From the NCBI RefSeq assembly GCF_041949975.1, contig NZ_JBHFQG010000001.1, positions 62,001 through 126,000 of the forward strand: a stretch of DNA of 64,000 bases. The letters are read 5' to 3'. Each line of letters starts with the position of its first letter. The stretch's first letter is position 1. Below, piece by piece: positions 1 to 8,843 of the stretch. Position numbers and translations under genes: made by a program. The DNA is from Alteribacillus sp041949975 (GTDB taxonomy: Bacteria > Bacillota > Bacilli > Bacillales > Marinococcaceae). The notes below the pieces were generated by a model. The model made no database searches, had not been told where the DNA came from, and was given only the letters and a program-made list of their open reading frames with translations.

Positions 1-1
1 T

Positions 2-271
2 GCGCTAATGAACAGCGTAGTCGGTGCAAGCTGGGTTAGTGTTCACCATGGCGGAGGAGTGGGGATGGGCTATTCTCTGCATGCTGGAATGGTGATTGTG
101 GCAGATGGAACAAAAGACGCCGAAAAACGCCTCGAACGAGTACTGACTACAGATCCTGGAATAGGTATTATCCGCCATGCTGATGCTGGTTATGAACTTG
201 CTGAAAAAACGGCGCACAACAAAGGGATTCACGTCCCAATGCTTAGAAAGGAACAGGGGGAAAGCAAGTGA
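2..271 (+). CDS. hutU: Urocanate hydratase, C-terminal part (truncated by window edge)
   Basis: The open frame enters from the left edge and ends at TGA 269-271, giving the last 90 or so residues of urocanase. The glycine-rich HHGGGVGMGYSLHAG block and the following VIVADGT are hallmark sequences of the C-terminal end of the family. The enzyme hydrates urocanate to imidazolone propionate using tightly bound NAD, the second step of histidine breakdown in the cytosol. The stop codon overlaps the GTG start of hutI, so the two are translationally coupled. The N-terminal NAD-binding part lies outside the window. Confidence 0.95.
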   Translation, partial: ALMNSVVGASWVSVHHGGGVGMGYSLHAGMVIVADGTKDAEKRLERVLTTDPGIGIIRHADAGYELAEKTAHNKGIHVPMLRKEQGESK

Positions 272-1542
272 CACAAAAGCTTTTTATTACAAACGCCGCA
301 CAGCTGATAACGATGGAAGGGTATACGAAGAAACCAGCTGTAAAAGAAGCCATGTCGCACATAAATATAATTAAAAATGGAAGTATTTTCATTGAAAATG
401 GCAAAATTGTGGAAACCGGGCCTGAAGAAAAGATTCGTCAAAAATACCAGGCCCATCTCCAATCAGCTAAACACATAGATGCCACAGGAAAAGTGGTGGT
501 GCCTGGGCTGGTTGACCCCCACACTCACCTTGTTCACGCGGGAACAAGAGAAAACGAATATGCTATGCGGCTGACAGGCCGAAGCTATATGGACATTATG
601 AAGTCTGGCGGCGGTATTCATGCCACGACACGAGCAACACAGCAGGCCAGCTTAAAGCAGCTGTATGACGAATCAGAAGAAAGATTAAATCAGTTTCTAT
701 TGCATGGGGTAACCACCGTGGAAGCAAAGAGCGGATACGGCTTAACACTTGAACATGAGTTAAAACAGCTGGAGGTAGCTAAACAATTAGATAAGGACCA
801 TCCGTTTGACCTCGTTTCCACCTTTATGGGTGCTCATGCTGTTCCAATGGATGAAAAAGATAATCCTGATCGTTTTGTTAAACGTGTTATAGAAGAGATG
901 CTTCCGGAAGTAGCGAAGAAAAAGTTAGCTGTCTTCAATGATGTTTTTTGCGAAAGAGGAGTGTTCACGCCAGAACAGTCGAGAAGAATCTTAGAAGCAG
1001 GCAAAGAATATGGATTAACGCCAAAAATTCATGCCGATGAAATTGAACCATATGAAGGAGCAGAATTAGCGGCAGAAGTTGGAGCGATTTCAGCAGATCA
1101 TCTTCTTAAGGCTTCGGAGCAAGGTATAAAGAAAATGGCAGAGGCAGGAGTGATTGGGGTATTATTGCCTGGAACAGCCTTCTTTTTAATGGCTGAATTT
1201 GCCGAAGCAAGAAAAATGATTGACGCCGGCGTAGCCATAGCCCTATCTACTGATGCAAACCCTGGATCTTCTCCAACAATTTCACTTCCATTCATGATGA
1301 ATTTAGGTTGCTTAAAAATGGGGATGACACCTGAAGAAGTATTAACAGCAACGACTATAAATGCCGCCCACGCGATTGGATGTGCAGAAAGCATCGGCAG
1401 CCTCGAACCAGGTAAAAAAGCAGACGTCACTATTTTTAAAGTGCCGAACTATCTCACATTGTCGTATAAATATGGAATAAATCACGTGGATACAGTCGTA
1501 AAAGCGGGAGTACCAGTAGTTGAAGGCGGTCAGCTGAAATGA
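268..1542 (+). CDS. hutI: Imidazolonepropionase
   Basis: A 424-residue amidohydrolase that opens the imidazolone ring to give N-formimino-L-glutamate, the third step of histidine catabolism. The metal-binding H-x-H is visible as VDPHTHLVHAG (His85, His87), followed by the RTREN-like GTRENEYAMRL segment, the HADEI block near residue 264 and the STDANPGSSP block carrying the catalytic aspartate, all in the order and at the length (about 420) expected for HutI. The start is GTG at 268, overlapping the hutU stop by four bases. The 3' end overlaps the next start as ATGA, so hutU-I-G is a tightly packed operon. Confidence 0.96.
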   Translation: MTQKLFITNAAQLITMEGYTKKPAVKEAMSHINIIKNGSIFIENGKIVETGPEEKIRQKYQAHLQSAKHIDATGKVVVPGLVDPHTHLVHAGTRENEYAMRLTGRSYMDIMKSGGGIHATTRATQQASLKQLYDESEERLNQFLLHGVTTVEAKSGYGLTLEHELKQLEVAKQLDKDHPFDLVSTFMGAHAVPMDEKDNPDRFVKRVIEEMLPEVAKKKLAVFNDVFCERGVFTPEQSRRILEAGKEYGLTPKIHADEIEPYEGAELAAEVGAISADHLLKASEQGIKKMAEAGVIGVLLPGTAFFLMAEFAEARKMIDAGVAIALSTDANPGSSPTISLPFMMNLGCLKMGMTPEEVLTATTINAAHAIGCAESIGSLEPGKKADVTIFKVPNYLTLSYKYGINHVDTVVKAGVPVVEGGQLK

Positions 1543-2525
1543 GCAGGTATCCTTATCCTATGTTAGAGAGACCAAATCTAGTATGGTCCTGCCAACGGTC
1601 CGAAAATACAGACATAAAGGTACATGAATGGATTGAGACGGCAGGAGAAAATGAACCAAACTGGGCGGATTATGATGTAACTATTCTTGGTGTGCCTCTA
1701 TCAAAATCATCCATCAGTACTTCGGCTGCCAGTGAAAACCCGGAAGCGATGAGGCTGGCGTGGAAATCATTCACTACCTATAACCTCGATGAAGATATCG
1801 ACTTGGCCCAGCTAAGAGTGATAGATCTCGGAAATGTAAAACAACATGTTACGAGCATTGAATATACACATCAGCAAATTCAAAAGGTGATGGCTGCGAT
1901 GCGGGAGAGGCATCCGCACACACTGCCTGTTGTGATGGGCGGGGACCACTCGATTACAGCCATGCTCGTAAAAGGCTGGAAGCAGGCACACCCTCATGAA
2001 ACGGTAGGCATATTACAGTTGGACACCCACTTCGATTTACGAGACCACCACATCATCGGCCCTGCGAATGGTACTCCGATTCGTCACTTAATTGAAAGTG
2101 AAAGCATCAAGGGGCATCATGTCCATAATATCGGCTTGCACGGCTTTTTTAACACGAAGGAACTTAAAGAGTATGCAGACAAAGCGGGCGTAAACTATAC
2201 AACGATGAAGCAGGCAAGGAAAAAAGGGATCTCTTACGTTATAAGGGATGCCTTACAGCAATTGGAGAAGAACGTAGATACGATATATGTAACGGTAGAC
2301 ATGGATGTGCTTGATATCGCTTACAGCCCCGCAGCGCCTGCTGCAGCACCCGGAGGCATGTATACGGAAGAATTATTTGAAGCCGTCCAGCTGGCCGGCG
2401 AACATGCAAAAGTAAAGGCTGTCGATATCGTTTGTTTAGACCCGAGGAAGGATGTAGGCGAACAATCTGTGAAAAGTGCTATCCACACCATGCTGTCTTT
2501 TTTAATGGGCTATTGTAAAAGGTAA
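1539..2525 (+). CDS. hutG: Formimidoylglutamase
   Basis: A 328-residue ureohydrolase (arginase fold) that hydrolyses N-formimidoyl-glutamate to glutamate and formamide. The binuclear manganese ligands are all visible: GGDH near residue 134-137, the LDTHFDLRD block and the VDMDVLD block. The start ATG overlaps the hutI stop (ATGA). The gene order hutU-I-G-H puts hutH last, unlike B. subtilis where hutH leads the operon. HutG is the one-step route; no HutF/formylglutamate branch is seen here. Confidence 0.95.
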   Translation: MSRYPYPMLERPNLVWSCQRSENTDIKVHEWIETAGENEPNWADYDVTILGVPLSKSSISTSAASENPEAMRLAWKSFTTYNLDEDIDLAQLRVIDLGNVKQHVTSIEYTHQQIQKVMAAMRERHPHTLPVVMGGDHSITAMLVKGWKQAHPHETVGILQLDTHFDLRDHHIIGPANGTPIRHLIESESIKGHHVHNIGLHGFFNTKELKEYADKAGVNYTTMKQARKKGISYVIRDALQQLEKNVDTIYVTVDMDVLDIAYSPAAPAAAPGGMYTEELFEAVQLAGEHAKVKAVDIVCLDPRKDVGEQSVKSAIHTMLSFLMGYCKR

Positions 2526-2544
2526 GAGTGGGGAAGTGGAAGAT

Positions 2545-4035
2545 ATGGTAGTATTAACAGGTCATTCCCTTCGTTTTTCAGAGATAAAGAGAGTATTGTT
2601 TGAAAGAGAGACAGTCCTTGCTTCCGACAAAAGCATGGAGGATGTAAAAGAAAGCCGCAAAGCGGTGGAAGACATTGTGGAAAAAGAGAGTGTTATTTAT
2701 GGCATTACAACTGGGTTTGGGAAATTCAGCGATGTACTGATTCAAAAAGAAGATGTAGAAGGTCTTCAAAAAAACTTAATATATTCGCATGCATGCGGGG
2801 TCGGGGATCCTTTTCCAGAAATCGTTTCACGCGCTATGCTGCTATTGAGGGCAAATGCATTGTTAAAGGGATATTCCGGGGTGCGTCCTCTCTTAATCAA
2901 TCGTTTGATTGATTTATTAAACAAGCGTATTCATCCGGTAATTCCACAGCAGGGATCACTAGGAGCAAGCGGAGACCTGGCGCCTTTATCCCACTTAGCA
3001 TTAGCACTTATAGGGGAAGGGGAAGTCTTTTATAAAAGAAAAAAAGTCCCTGCTATTACTGCTTTAAAAAAGGAAGGAATTCATCCGATTGCACTATCAG
3101 CAAAAGAAGGCCTGGCCCTCATTAATGGTACCCAGGCTATGACAGCAATGGGGGTCCTCGGTTATTTGAAAGCCGAAAAGCTTGCTTATCAAGCGGAGAT
3201 CATTGCTTCCCTTACGATGGAGGGGCTGCGAGGCATTATTGATGCGTTTGATAAAGATATTCATGTGGCGCGTGGCTATCAAGAGCAAGCAGAGGTGGCA
3301 GATAGGATACGGAAATACCTAAAAGGCAGCCGCTTAACGACAAAACAAGGAGAATTGCGGGTACAAGACGCTTATTCACTCCGCTGTATACCGCAAGTTC
3401 ACGGAGCAACCTGGCAAACGCTTCACTATGTTAAAGATAAACTTGAAATTGAAATGAATGCTGCAACGGATAATCCGCTTATTTTTGAAAATGGAAAGAA
3501 AGTGATTTCAGGAGGAAATTTCCACGGACAGCCGATTGCTCTGGCCATGGATTTTCTAGGAATTGCAGTTGCAGAACTTGCGAACATTTCCGAGCGGCGT
3601 ATAGAGAGGCTGGTCAATCCTCATCTAAATGATTTGCCGCCATTTTTAAGTCCCGAACCGGGTCTGCAATCTGGCGCCATGATTATGCAATATACTGCAG
3701 CTTCGCTCGTTTCGGAAAACAAAACGCTGGCCCATCCGGCTAGTGTTGATTCGATTCCGTCATCGGCCAACCAGGAGGATCATGTCAGTATGGGCACTAT
3801 TGCGGCAAGGCACGCCGCCAAAATTGTTGAAAATACCACTCGTGTACTGGCCATTGAAGCGATTTGCAGCATGCAGGCAGCTGAATACCGTGGAAAAGAC
3901 AAAATGGCACCGAAGACAAGAACTTTTTTAGAAAGTGGGAGGACTGTCGTTCCGTTTATCAAAACTGATCGAATGTTTTATAAAGATATAGATGCAATGT
4001 ACTGGTGGATGAAAAGAGCACCGGCTAGATACTAG
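2545..4035 (+). CDS. hutH: Histidine ammonia-lyase
   Basis: Converts L-histidine to urocanate and ammonia, the committing step of the pathway. The Ala-Ser-Gly triplet that cyclises to the MIO electrophile is in GSLGASGDLAPL (ASG = residues 141-143 when counted from ATG 2545, matching the classical Ser143 neighbourhood). Further family blocks are YGITTGFGKF, the RVQDAYSLRCIPQVHGA block, NAATDNPL and SSANQEDHVSMG. I chose ATG 2545, which gives MVVLTGHSL as in other Bacillus HutH, over the in-frame GTG at 2536. Length 496 is slightly short at the C-terminus compared with B. subtilis HutH but no catalytic block is missing. It closes the operon. Confidence 0.95.
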   Translation: MVVLTGHSLRFSEIKRVLFERETVLASDKSMEDVKESRKAVEDIVEKESVIYGITTGFGKFSDVLIQKEDVEGLQKNLIYSHACGVGDPFPEIVSRAMLLLRANALLKGYSGVRPLLINRLIDLLNKRIHPVIPQQGSLGASGDLAPLSHLALALIGEGEVFYKRKKVPAITALKKEGIHPIALSAKEGLALINGTQAMTAMGVLGYLKAEKLAYQAEIIASLTMEGLRGIIDAFDKDIHVARGYQEQAEVADRIRKYLKGSRLTTKQGELRVQDAYSLRCIPQVHGATWQTLHYVKDKLEIEMNAATDNPLIFENGKKVISGGNFHGQPIALAMDFLGIAVAELANISERRIERLVNPHLNDLPPFLSPEPGLQSGAMIMQYTAASLVSENKTLAHPASVDSIPSSANQEDHVSMGTIAARHAAKIVENTTRVLAIEAICSMQAAEYRGKDKMAPKTRTFLESGRTVVPFIKTDRMFYKDIDAMYWWMKRAPARY

Positions 4036-4064
4036 CGAACACATTGAACCAAGGACCACAAAGA

Positions 4065-4099
4065 GGCCGTCTTAAAAATAATACCTTTTTAAAACGGCC
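4065..4099 (+). terminator. Probable hut operon terminator hairpin
   Basis: GGCCGT (4065-4070) pairs with ACGGCC (4094-4099) and the stem continues inward through A/T pairs (TTAAAAA against TTTTTAA). It lies 30 bases after the hutH stop. There is no clean T tract after the stem, so the call rests on position and stem strength. Confidence 0.5.
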
Positions 4100-4136
4100 C
4101 CTATATGTCTTTATGCTCCATACTTACAGTACACAC

Positions 4137-4325
4137 TTATCCTAAACACCTCAATTGCTGATCTGCATAACGTTTTGCTATTTTATACCATTCCAATGAG
4201 AAACCAAACTGTTTTTGTAATTCAGATGTTTTTTCCATGAAGAGCTGTACCCACATTTTACGTTCAAAATCATTGTAGTCATGCCATGTCCTTTTTGATT
4301 TAAAAAAAAATAACATTGTCAGCAT
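4137..4325 (-). CDS. Small hypothetical protein, 62 residues
   Basis: I do not recognise this protein. A good ribosome binding site (AAGGAG, 4335-4340 on the complementary strand) lies 9 bases before ATG 4325, favouring this start over the in-frame TTG at 4346. The product is basic and aromatic-rich (several W, Y and F), with a hydrophobic run MLTMLFFF at the very N-terminus followed by a charged, probably helical body. It converges on the hut operon and has no partner gene. It may be a real small protein or the end of a decayed one; the RBS is the main argument for real. Confidence 0.45.
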   Translation of the reverse strand: MLTMLFFFKSKRTWHDYNDFERKMWVQLFMEKTSELQKQFGFSLEWYKIAKRYADQQLRCLG

Positions 4326-4800
4326 ATAACCACTCTCCTTATTCAAAACATTCTGAATACATTGTTATAATTCTATTTTTTGTCTTTTTAATCCTTCTTT
4401 TTTTAATATTTAATTGAATTTATTATTCATAACCTGTACTTTCCTTAAGAGATGTACAAAACCATTTCGATTGTGAAGGAAAAAATACATGTTTGTCCTT
4501 GGTCATAGACCACCATATAACTCTTCCCCAAGCGAACGAAGGCAATCACACTCTCCACTTGTACATTCTTCCTAAATTAGAATTGGTAAAAGTCTTCACA
4601 TATCCTTATCGATTCTATTTTCTTATAGATGGTCTCTTTGGACCCAACATACTAAACTGATTCAAACGCATGAGTTTATTGAATCAAGAAAAAAACAGAA
4701 AAAGTATTAAGAGTCTAAAAAAGGTACAAAAATAACTTTTAAAACATCATTGAATAAAGCAGTTGCATGATAACTTTGTTGTTAATCCACATACATTAGG
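4326..4800. other. AT-rich gap without a recognisable gene
   Basis: About 475 bases with frequent stops in all frames. I see no coding signature. A strong rightward terminator follows at 4801 although no rightward gene precedes it after hutH, suggesting a gene has been lost here. Confidence 0.5.
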
Positions 4801-4829
4801 ACCCTGAGTGTTGAGATTCAGGGTTTTTT
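4801..4829 (+). terminator. Rho-independent terminator with no gene in front
   Basis: ACCCTGA (4801-4807) pairs exactly with TCAGGGT (4818-4824), loop of ten bases, followed by a run of six T. This is a textbook intrinsic terminator reading rightward, although the nearest rightward gene (hutH) ended 770 bases earlier and has its own hairpin. It may be left over from a deleted gene. Confidence 0.75.
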
Positions 4830-4857
4830 AAGTACTTTAACAAGGAGCAGCCCTCTA

Positions 4858-4872
4858 TTTCATATTATGAAA
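4858..4872. promoter_or_regulatory. Palindromic operator TTTCATATTATGAAA (copy 1)
   Basis: A 15-base near-perfect palindrome about 170 bases upstream of the IclR-family gene at 5044. The identical 15-mer recurs at 27219-27233 just upstream of a good promoter for the second molybdenum hydroxylase operon, and a degenerate relative (TTTCATAATATTCAA) lies at 4997-5011. Size and dyad symmetry fit IclR-family operators. Binding by the 5044 product is my inference. Confidence 0.5.
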
Positions 4873-5043
4873 AAAATTTTATTGATTTTATTAAAAAATT
4901 TTAATAGTCTATATATAAGCCGATGAAAATTCTGACAACGAATAATTATAAACTCAGTTATTTGAGGGAATTTTACTGATATTTGCAGATCCTTATTTCA
5001 TAATATTCAAAGTTTAATAGTTTGTGTAAAGGTGGTAAGAATA

Positions 5044-5847
5044 ATGAAAAATTCTGAAAAAAATTTTCAACCAAAAAAAGAAAAAACCAAAATCAATTCA
5101 GTGACGAATGCTTTAATGATACTTGATATTTTAGGTAGAAATTCTAAAGGAATGTTAATAAAGGAATTAAGTATCGAGTTAAAATTTAATCTAAGCACCA
5201 CATACCATCTAGTTAATACATTGATTGAAAGCGATTACATTCAAAAAGTAAATAATGAACGTTATATCTTGGGAAGCAAGATTCCATTTTTAAACAATTC
5301 CTTCCTACAATCTATTGGACCTACTTATAATTTATCTAGTTATTTAGAAATACTCTCACAAAGGACTGGAGAAACTGCATACTTGGGAATTGAACATAAT
5401 TCTCAGGTTTTGATACAGGATATTTTTGAAAGTCCTCAAGCAGTCCGGGTTCGATCTCTTCATTTAGGATACAATGAGCATCCTCATGCAAGAGCTCTTC
5501 CAAAATCAATTATGGCTTTTTGGCCAGAAGAGAAAGTCATTCAATTTTTTGAAGGAAGGGATATGGAAAAACTTACTGAGAACACTCCGAACAATATTGA
5601 TCAGTTGTTAATGGAACTTAAAGATATAAGAAGAGATGGTTATTCCTTAGATGAAGAATCATTTATTCCTGGAATTAGTTGTGTTGCTGCTCCTGTATTT
5701 GGCGCACAAGGTAAGGTCGCTGCTTCCTTATGTGTAACCGTACCGTCGGAAAGGTACCGTAATAAAAGCGATGTATTAATTGACAGTGTTTGCACAATAG
5801 CCGAGGAAGCATCAAAATCTTTGGGGTTCAAACTTTACACAATATAA
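5044..5847 (+). CDS. IclR-family transcriptional regulator (first)
   Basis: A 267-residue DNA-binding regulator with the two-domain IclR layout: N-terminal winged helix-turn-helix (about residues 17-80, including LIKELSIELKFNLSTTYHLVNTL and the wing ending YILGSK) and a C-terminal effector-binding domain (about 95-260, with GETAYLG, the RARALPKS-like ARALPKSI block and GISCVAAPVF). ATG 5044 is preferred because AAAGGTGG lies 8 bases upstream; a GTG four codons earlier overlaps that RBS. It heads the cupin/TRAP/dehydrogenase region and probably controls it. A palindrome TTTCATATTATGAAA upstream is a candidate autoregulatory site. Codon use is AT-rich like its right-hand neighbours. The effector is unknown. 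Confidence 0.88.
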   Translation: MKNSEKNFQPKKEKTKINSVTNALMILDILGRNSKGMLIKELSIELKFNLSTTYHLVNTLIESDYIQKVNNERYILGSKIPFLNNSFLQSIGPTYNLSSYLEILSQRTGETAYLGIEHNSQVLIQDIFESPQAVRVRSLHLGYNEHPHARALPKSIMAFWPEEKVIQFFEGRDMEKLTENTPNNIDQLLMELKDIRRDGYSLDEESFIPGISCVAAPVFGAQGKVAASLCVTVPSERYRNKSDVLIDSVCTIAEEASKSLGFKLYTI

Positions 5848-6112
5848 AAATTATGGGGGTGATCGTATGTAAATGAATAGTTCACAAGAGTTCAATTAAT
5901 TATATATGGTACCGGGAGTTGTTAATAGTTTTTAAAGGTGGTGGTAGTGCTGGAAATATAAAGCATTCTAATAAGGGTATAAGTAAGTTCATGTAAGATT
6001 TGCGTGGTTTTAATGATAGTTAGGAATCTTATGTACAGTCCTTTGAAAATAGTATGTAATATTTAAATTAAAGATTGAAAATTCAAAAATTTGTTTGAAA
6101 AGGAGAATGTAA

Positions 6113-6610
6113 ATGACTACAAATAAGGATGTAGAAAAAGTGCAAGTAAATCCAAAAGATGTTTATGAGAGATTGGTACGCAGACAAGATGTTCCTGTGA
6201 ATTGGGATGCATTCCCAGATATTAAAAAAGGTACTTTCCGTTACATGGGTACATTAGCATCCACAGACAAATCAATCCCCCCTAATTTAACAGAGAGTGA
6301 TATATCTTTTGGCATTATTGAAGCTGGTCCTGGTCCTCAATCTCAATTGCATGATCATGAGATAGAAGAAATTTTCATTCCATTGGATGGTTTGTGGGAA
6401 GTCTCTTGGGGGCCTAATGGAGAGGAAAAAGTTACAATTGGTCCCCTTGATCTGATTTCAGTACCACCCAATATCTTAAGAGCATTTGCAAATGTCGGGG
6501 CAAGCACAGCTCGTCTTATGGTTATTCAATCTAGTGCTACCCCTAATGCTGGTGCAGGTTTGTTTGAGGATCCTACAAGATTAACAAATGTAACCGATAA
6601 AAATAACTAA
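6113..6610 (+). CDS. Cupin-domain protein
   Basis: A 165-residue single-domain cupin. The metal-binding motif 1 is clear: His80-x-His82 followed by Glu85/Glu86 in LHDHEIEEIFIPLDG; motif 2 is weaker (LDLISVPPNILRAFANVG lacks the usual second histidine, having N at the expected place). Such proteins are isomerases, decarboxylases, dioxygenases or sugar/acid-binding proteins, so the reaction cannot be assigned. RBS AAAAGGAG lies 8 bases before ATG. It stands between the IclR gene and the TRAP transporter and probably belongs to the same catabolic unit. A decayed second copy of its 3' end follows directly downstream (6620-6724). Confidence 0.75.
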   Translation: MTTNKDVEKVQVNPKDVYERLVRRQDVPVNWDAFPDIKKGTFRYMGTLASTDKSIPPNLTESDISFGIIEAGPGPQSQLHDHEIEEIFIPLDGLWEVSWGPNGEEKVTIGPLDLISVPPNILRAFANVGASTARLMVIQSSATPNAGAGLFEDPTRLTNVTDKNN

Positions 6611-6619
6611 TATTAGCAT

Positions 6620-6724
6620 CTCCCATCATCATAAGAGCATTGGCAAAGTCATGGGAATACAGCTGTCTCATGGTTATTCCAACTAGTGCCACACCTAATA
6701 CTGTGCAGGCTTGTATGGGTATCC
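6620..6724 (+). pseudogene. Decayed duplicate of the cupin gene 3' end
   Basis: Read beside 6468-6571 of the cupin gene, this stretch matches with scattered changes and small indels: AAGAGCATTGGCAAAGTC against AAGAGCATTTGCAAATGTC, CTCATGGTTATTC against CTTATGGTTATTC, AGTGCCACACCTAATACTG against AGTGCTACCCCTAATGCTGG. Indels destroy the reading frame. It looks like the tail of a former tandem copy whose body has been deleted. Confidence 0.65.
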
Positions 6725-6796
6725 AAAAAAAATACCTCTCTCAAAAAAATTTCGATCAATACTCATACCATCATCACCTTAGATTAAACCAATCTC

Positions 6797-6847
6797 CCAG
6801 CAGGTTTGCTTTCCAATGAACATTATTGCAGAAGTTAAACCTGCTGG
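6797..6847 (+). terminator. 11-base inverted repeat, possible terminator
   Basis: CCAGCAGGTTT (6797-6807) and AAACCTGCTGG (6837-6847) are perfect complements separated by 29 bases; a T-rich stretch (CCTTTATTATTTTT) follows. Its place between the cupin remnant and the TRAP genes suits a terminator, but the loop is long. The rest of the gap to 7146 holds no gene I can see. Confidence 0.45.
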
Positions 6848-7146
6848 ATCCTTTATTATTTTTCGATCAATTGGTTGATTGTTTGAACTCCTTAATCAAT
6901 AACTAATTATAGATGAAATATCATATTTAGTTTATGTCAATGTCTTGAGTTGAACTATAGTGGTAGACAACCCTTATATCTATGTTTAGAACGGTAAAAC
7001 CAGCCTATTGGAAACGCTGTAAGTATTGGGCGTGGTCTTAGTCATTCCCTCCCTGGAATAATACCCAATAGTTATTGTGGTTATGTGGATTAAACATATT
7101 GACAATTAGACATGAATTTAATTTAAAAGAAGGTTGGTGAAAAAAG

Positions 7147-8250
7147 ATGAATGTAAAAATAAAGGGTTTATCCATTTTATTGTGTCTAATGTCTTTTAGT
7201 ATGATAATCGCTGCTTGTGGTAATAATACCTCCACAAAAAACGCTGAAAGTGCAAATGAAGAAGTGATTTCCTTACAAGTAGGTTCCGCTTATTCACCAC
7301 AATTACCATGGACCAATTCGTTAAAAAATTTTTTTATACCAGAAGTAAATAAAGCTTTGCAAGATACAAATTATAAAATTAATTGGACAGAGAACTATAG
7401 TGGAACCGTTGCAAAAGCTGGTGAGGAATTGGGGGCAGTAAAGAATGGGTTATTGGATATCGCATTTGTAGTTTCACCTTTCGAAGTTTCAGCATTACCA
7501 ATAAGTAATATTGGTTACAATGTTCCATTTTCTAGTGGAGATCCTGTAGTTGTTTCAAAAGCAATCAATGCCCTAAATGAAAAATATCCTGAATTATCAG
7601 AAGAATATAATAAAGCTAATCAAAAATTACTAGGATTGGGAACAACGGAGGATTATGCGATTCAAACGAAATTCCCTGTAAAATCTTTTAATGATTTAAA
7701 AGGGGAAACAATTGCAGCAGTTGGTTCTAACATAAAATGGATCGAACCACTGGGTGTTACACCTGTCCAGGCTGCTTTGGCTGAAATGTACCAAAGCTTA
7801 CAATCTGGTGTTTATAAGGGAGTAGTGGCTGCACCAACATCGGTAACTGGCACGAAGCTTTATGAACAGGCCGAATACTTTACTGAGATAGGGTTTGGAT
7901 GTGCTGTCATTGGAGGGTTGACTATTAATCAAGATACTTTTGATAATCTTCCGTCTGAAGTTCAAGAGGTGATCGTAGAAGTGGGTGTACAATTTCCATT
8001 GGCAATGGCTGAACTCTCTAACAATGAGACTGATGAAGCATTAAAAGAAATTGAAGACGGAGGAGGCACTCTCTCCACATTACCAAATGAAGAAAGAAAA
8101 AAAATAGCAAAACTGCTTTCAGATATTCCAAATTCATATGCTGAAGAATTGAACAAAAAAGGTCTTCCAGGAAGTGAAATAATGAAAGATTATATTCAAC
8201 TACAGATCGATGAAGGGCATGTATTCCCGGTTGATTATCAAATTAATTAG
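7147..8250 (+). CDS. TRAP transporter substrate-binding lipoprotein (DctP family)
   Basis: A 367-residue extracytoplasmic solute receptor. The first 24 residues form a lipoprotein signal (basic start, hydrophobic core, lipobox IAAC with Cys24), so the protein is tethered outside the membrane. The body shows DctP-type features: LPWTNSLKNFFIPEV, a KNGLLDIAFV block, GETIAAVG, and the EMYQSLQSGVYKGVVAAP ligand-pocket segment. In this family a conserved arginine normally binds the substrate carboxylate; I cannot place it confidently. The next two genes encode the matching small and large membrane subunits. The substrate is probably an organic acid, on family grounds only. Confidence 0.85.
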   Translation: MNVKIKGLSILLCLMSFSMIIAACGNNTSTKNAESANEEVISLQVGSAYSPQLPWTNSLKNFFIPEVNKALQDTNYKINWTENYSGTVAKAGEELGAVKNGLLDIAFVVSPFEVSALPISNIGYNVPFSSGDPVVVSKAINALNEKYPELSEEYNKANQKLLGLGTTEDYAIQTKFPVKSFNDLKGETIAAVGSNIKWIEPLGVTPVQAALAEMYQSLQSGVYKGVVAAPTSVTGTKLYEQAEYFTEIGFGCAVIGGLTINQDTFDNLPSEVQEVIVEVGVQFPLAMAELSNNETDEALKEIEDGGGTLSTLPNEERKKIAKLLSDIPNSYAEELNKKGLPGSEIMKDYIQLQIDEGHVFPVDYQIN

Positions 8251-8316
8251 TAATCATGACCTGGTGTTGCCTGTCCTTTAAGCTGACACCTCATCGTAAG
8301 AAAAGAGGAGAAAAGC

Positions 8317-8811
8317 ATGAAATCATTTTCTTTAAGAAAAACCTTTAAAAACTTAGTCTTCATAATGGCAATTATTGGAGTGATTTGGATATTGGCCTTG
8401 ATGCTGATAATTGTTTCTGATGTGGTAGGTCGTAATTTCTTCAATCACCCAATCATTGGGGTTCCAGAAATTGCGAAAAATTCAATTGTGGGAATTACCT
8501 TTTTACAATTGCCTTATGTACTCCTTAAAGGAAGGCATATTAGATCAACAGTTATTGTGGACAAATTGAAAGGAAGATGGAAACAATTTTTGTTATATGT
8601 GACGTGGATAGCGGTTATTATTTTATTTGCTCTATTGATTTACGCGATTTGGCCGGCAACAATGTCATCCTTCATGAATAAAGAATTTACAGGAGAAGGT
8701 TCGATACGAATTCCCACTTTTCCAACCTATTTTATCATTGTTTTTAGCAGTATATGTATGGTAATTCAATCTGTTTTTTCTTTGATTGATGTGCAAAGAG
8801 GCCAATCTTAA
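8317..8811 (+). CDS. TRAP transporter small permease (DctQ family)
   Basis: A 164-residue membrane protein with four predicted helices (about 12-37, 50-70, 90-112, 128-150), the usual DctQ size and topology. It carries the family-type VSDVVGRNFFNHPIIGVPEI segment between helices 1 and 2, close to the consensus DVxxRxxFNxPIxGxxE. It associates with the large permease to power uptake with a sodium or proton gradient. RBS GAGGAG precedes ATG 8317. It sits between the binding protein and DctM with short gaps, as in standard dctPQM operons. Confidence 0.87.
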   Translation: MKSFSLRKTFKNLVFIMAIIGVIWILALMLIIVSDVVGRNFFNHPIIGVPEIAKNSIVGITFLQLPYVLLKGRHIRSTVIVDKLKGRWKQFLLYVTWIAVIILFALLIYAIWPATMSSFMNKEFTGEGSIRIPTFPTYFIIVFSSICMVIQSVFSLIDVQRGQS

Positions 8812-8843
8812 GTGGGAATCAGGGAATTTTAGGGAGGGCTTTT

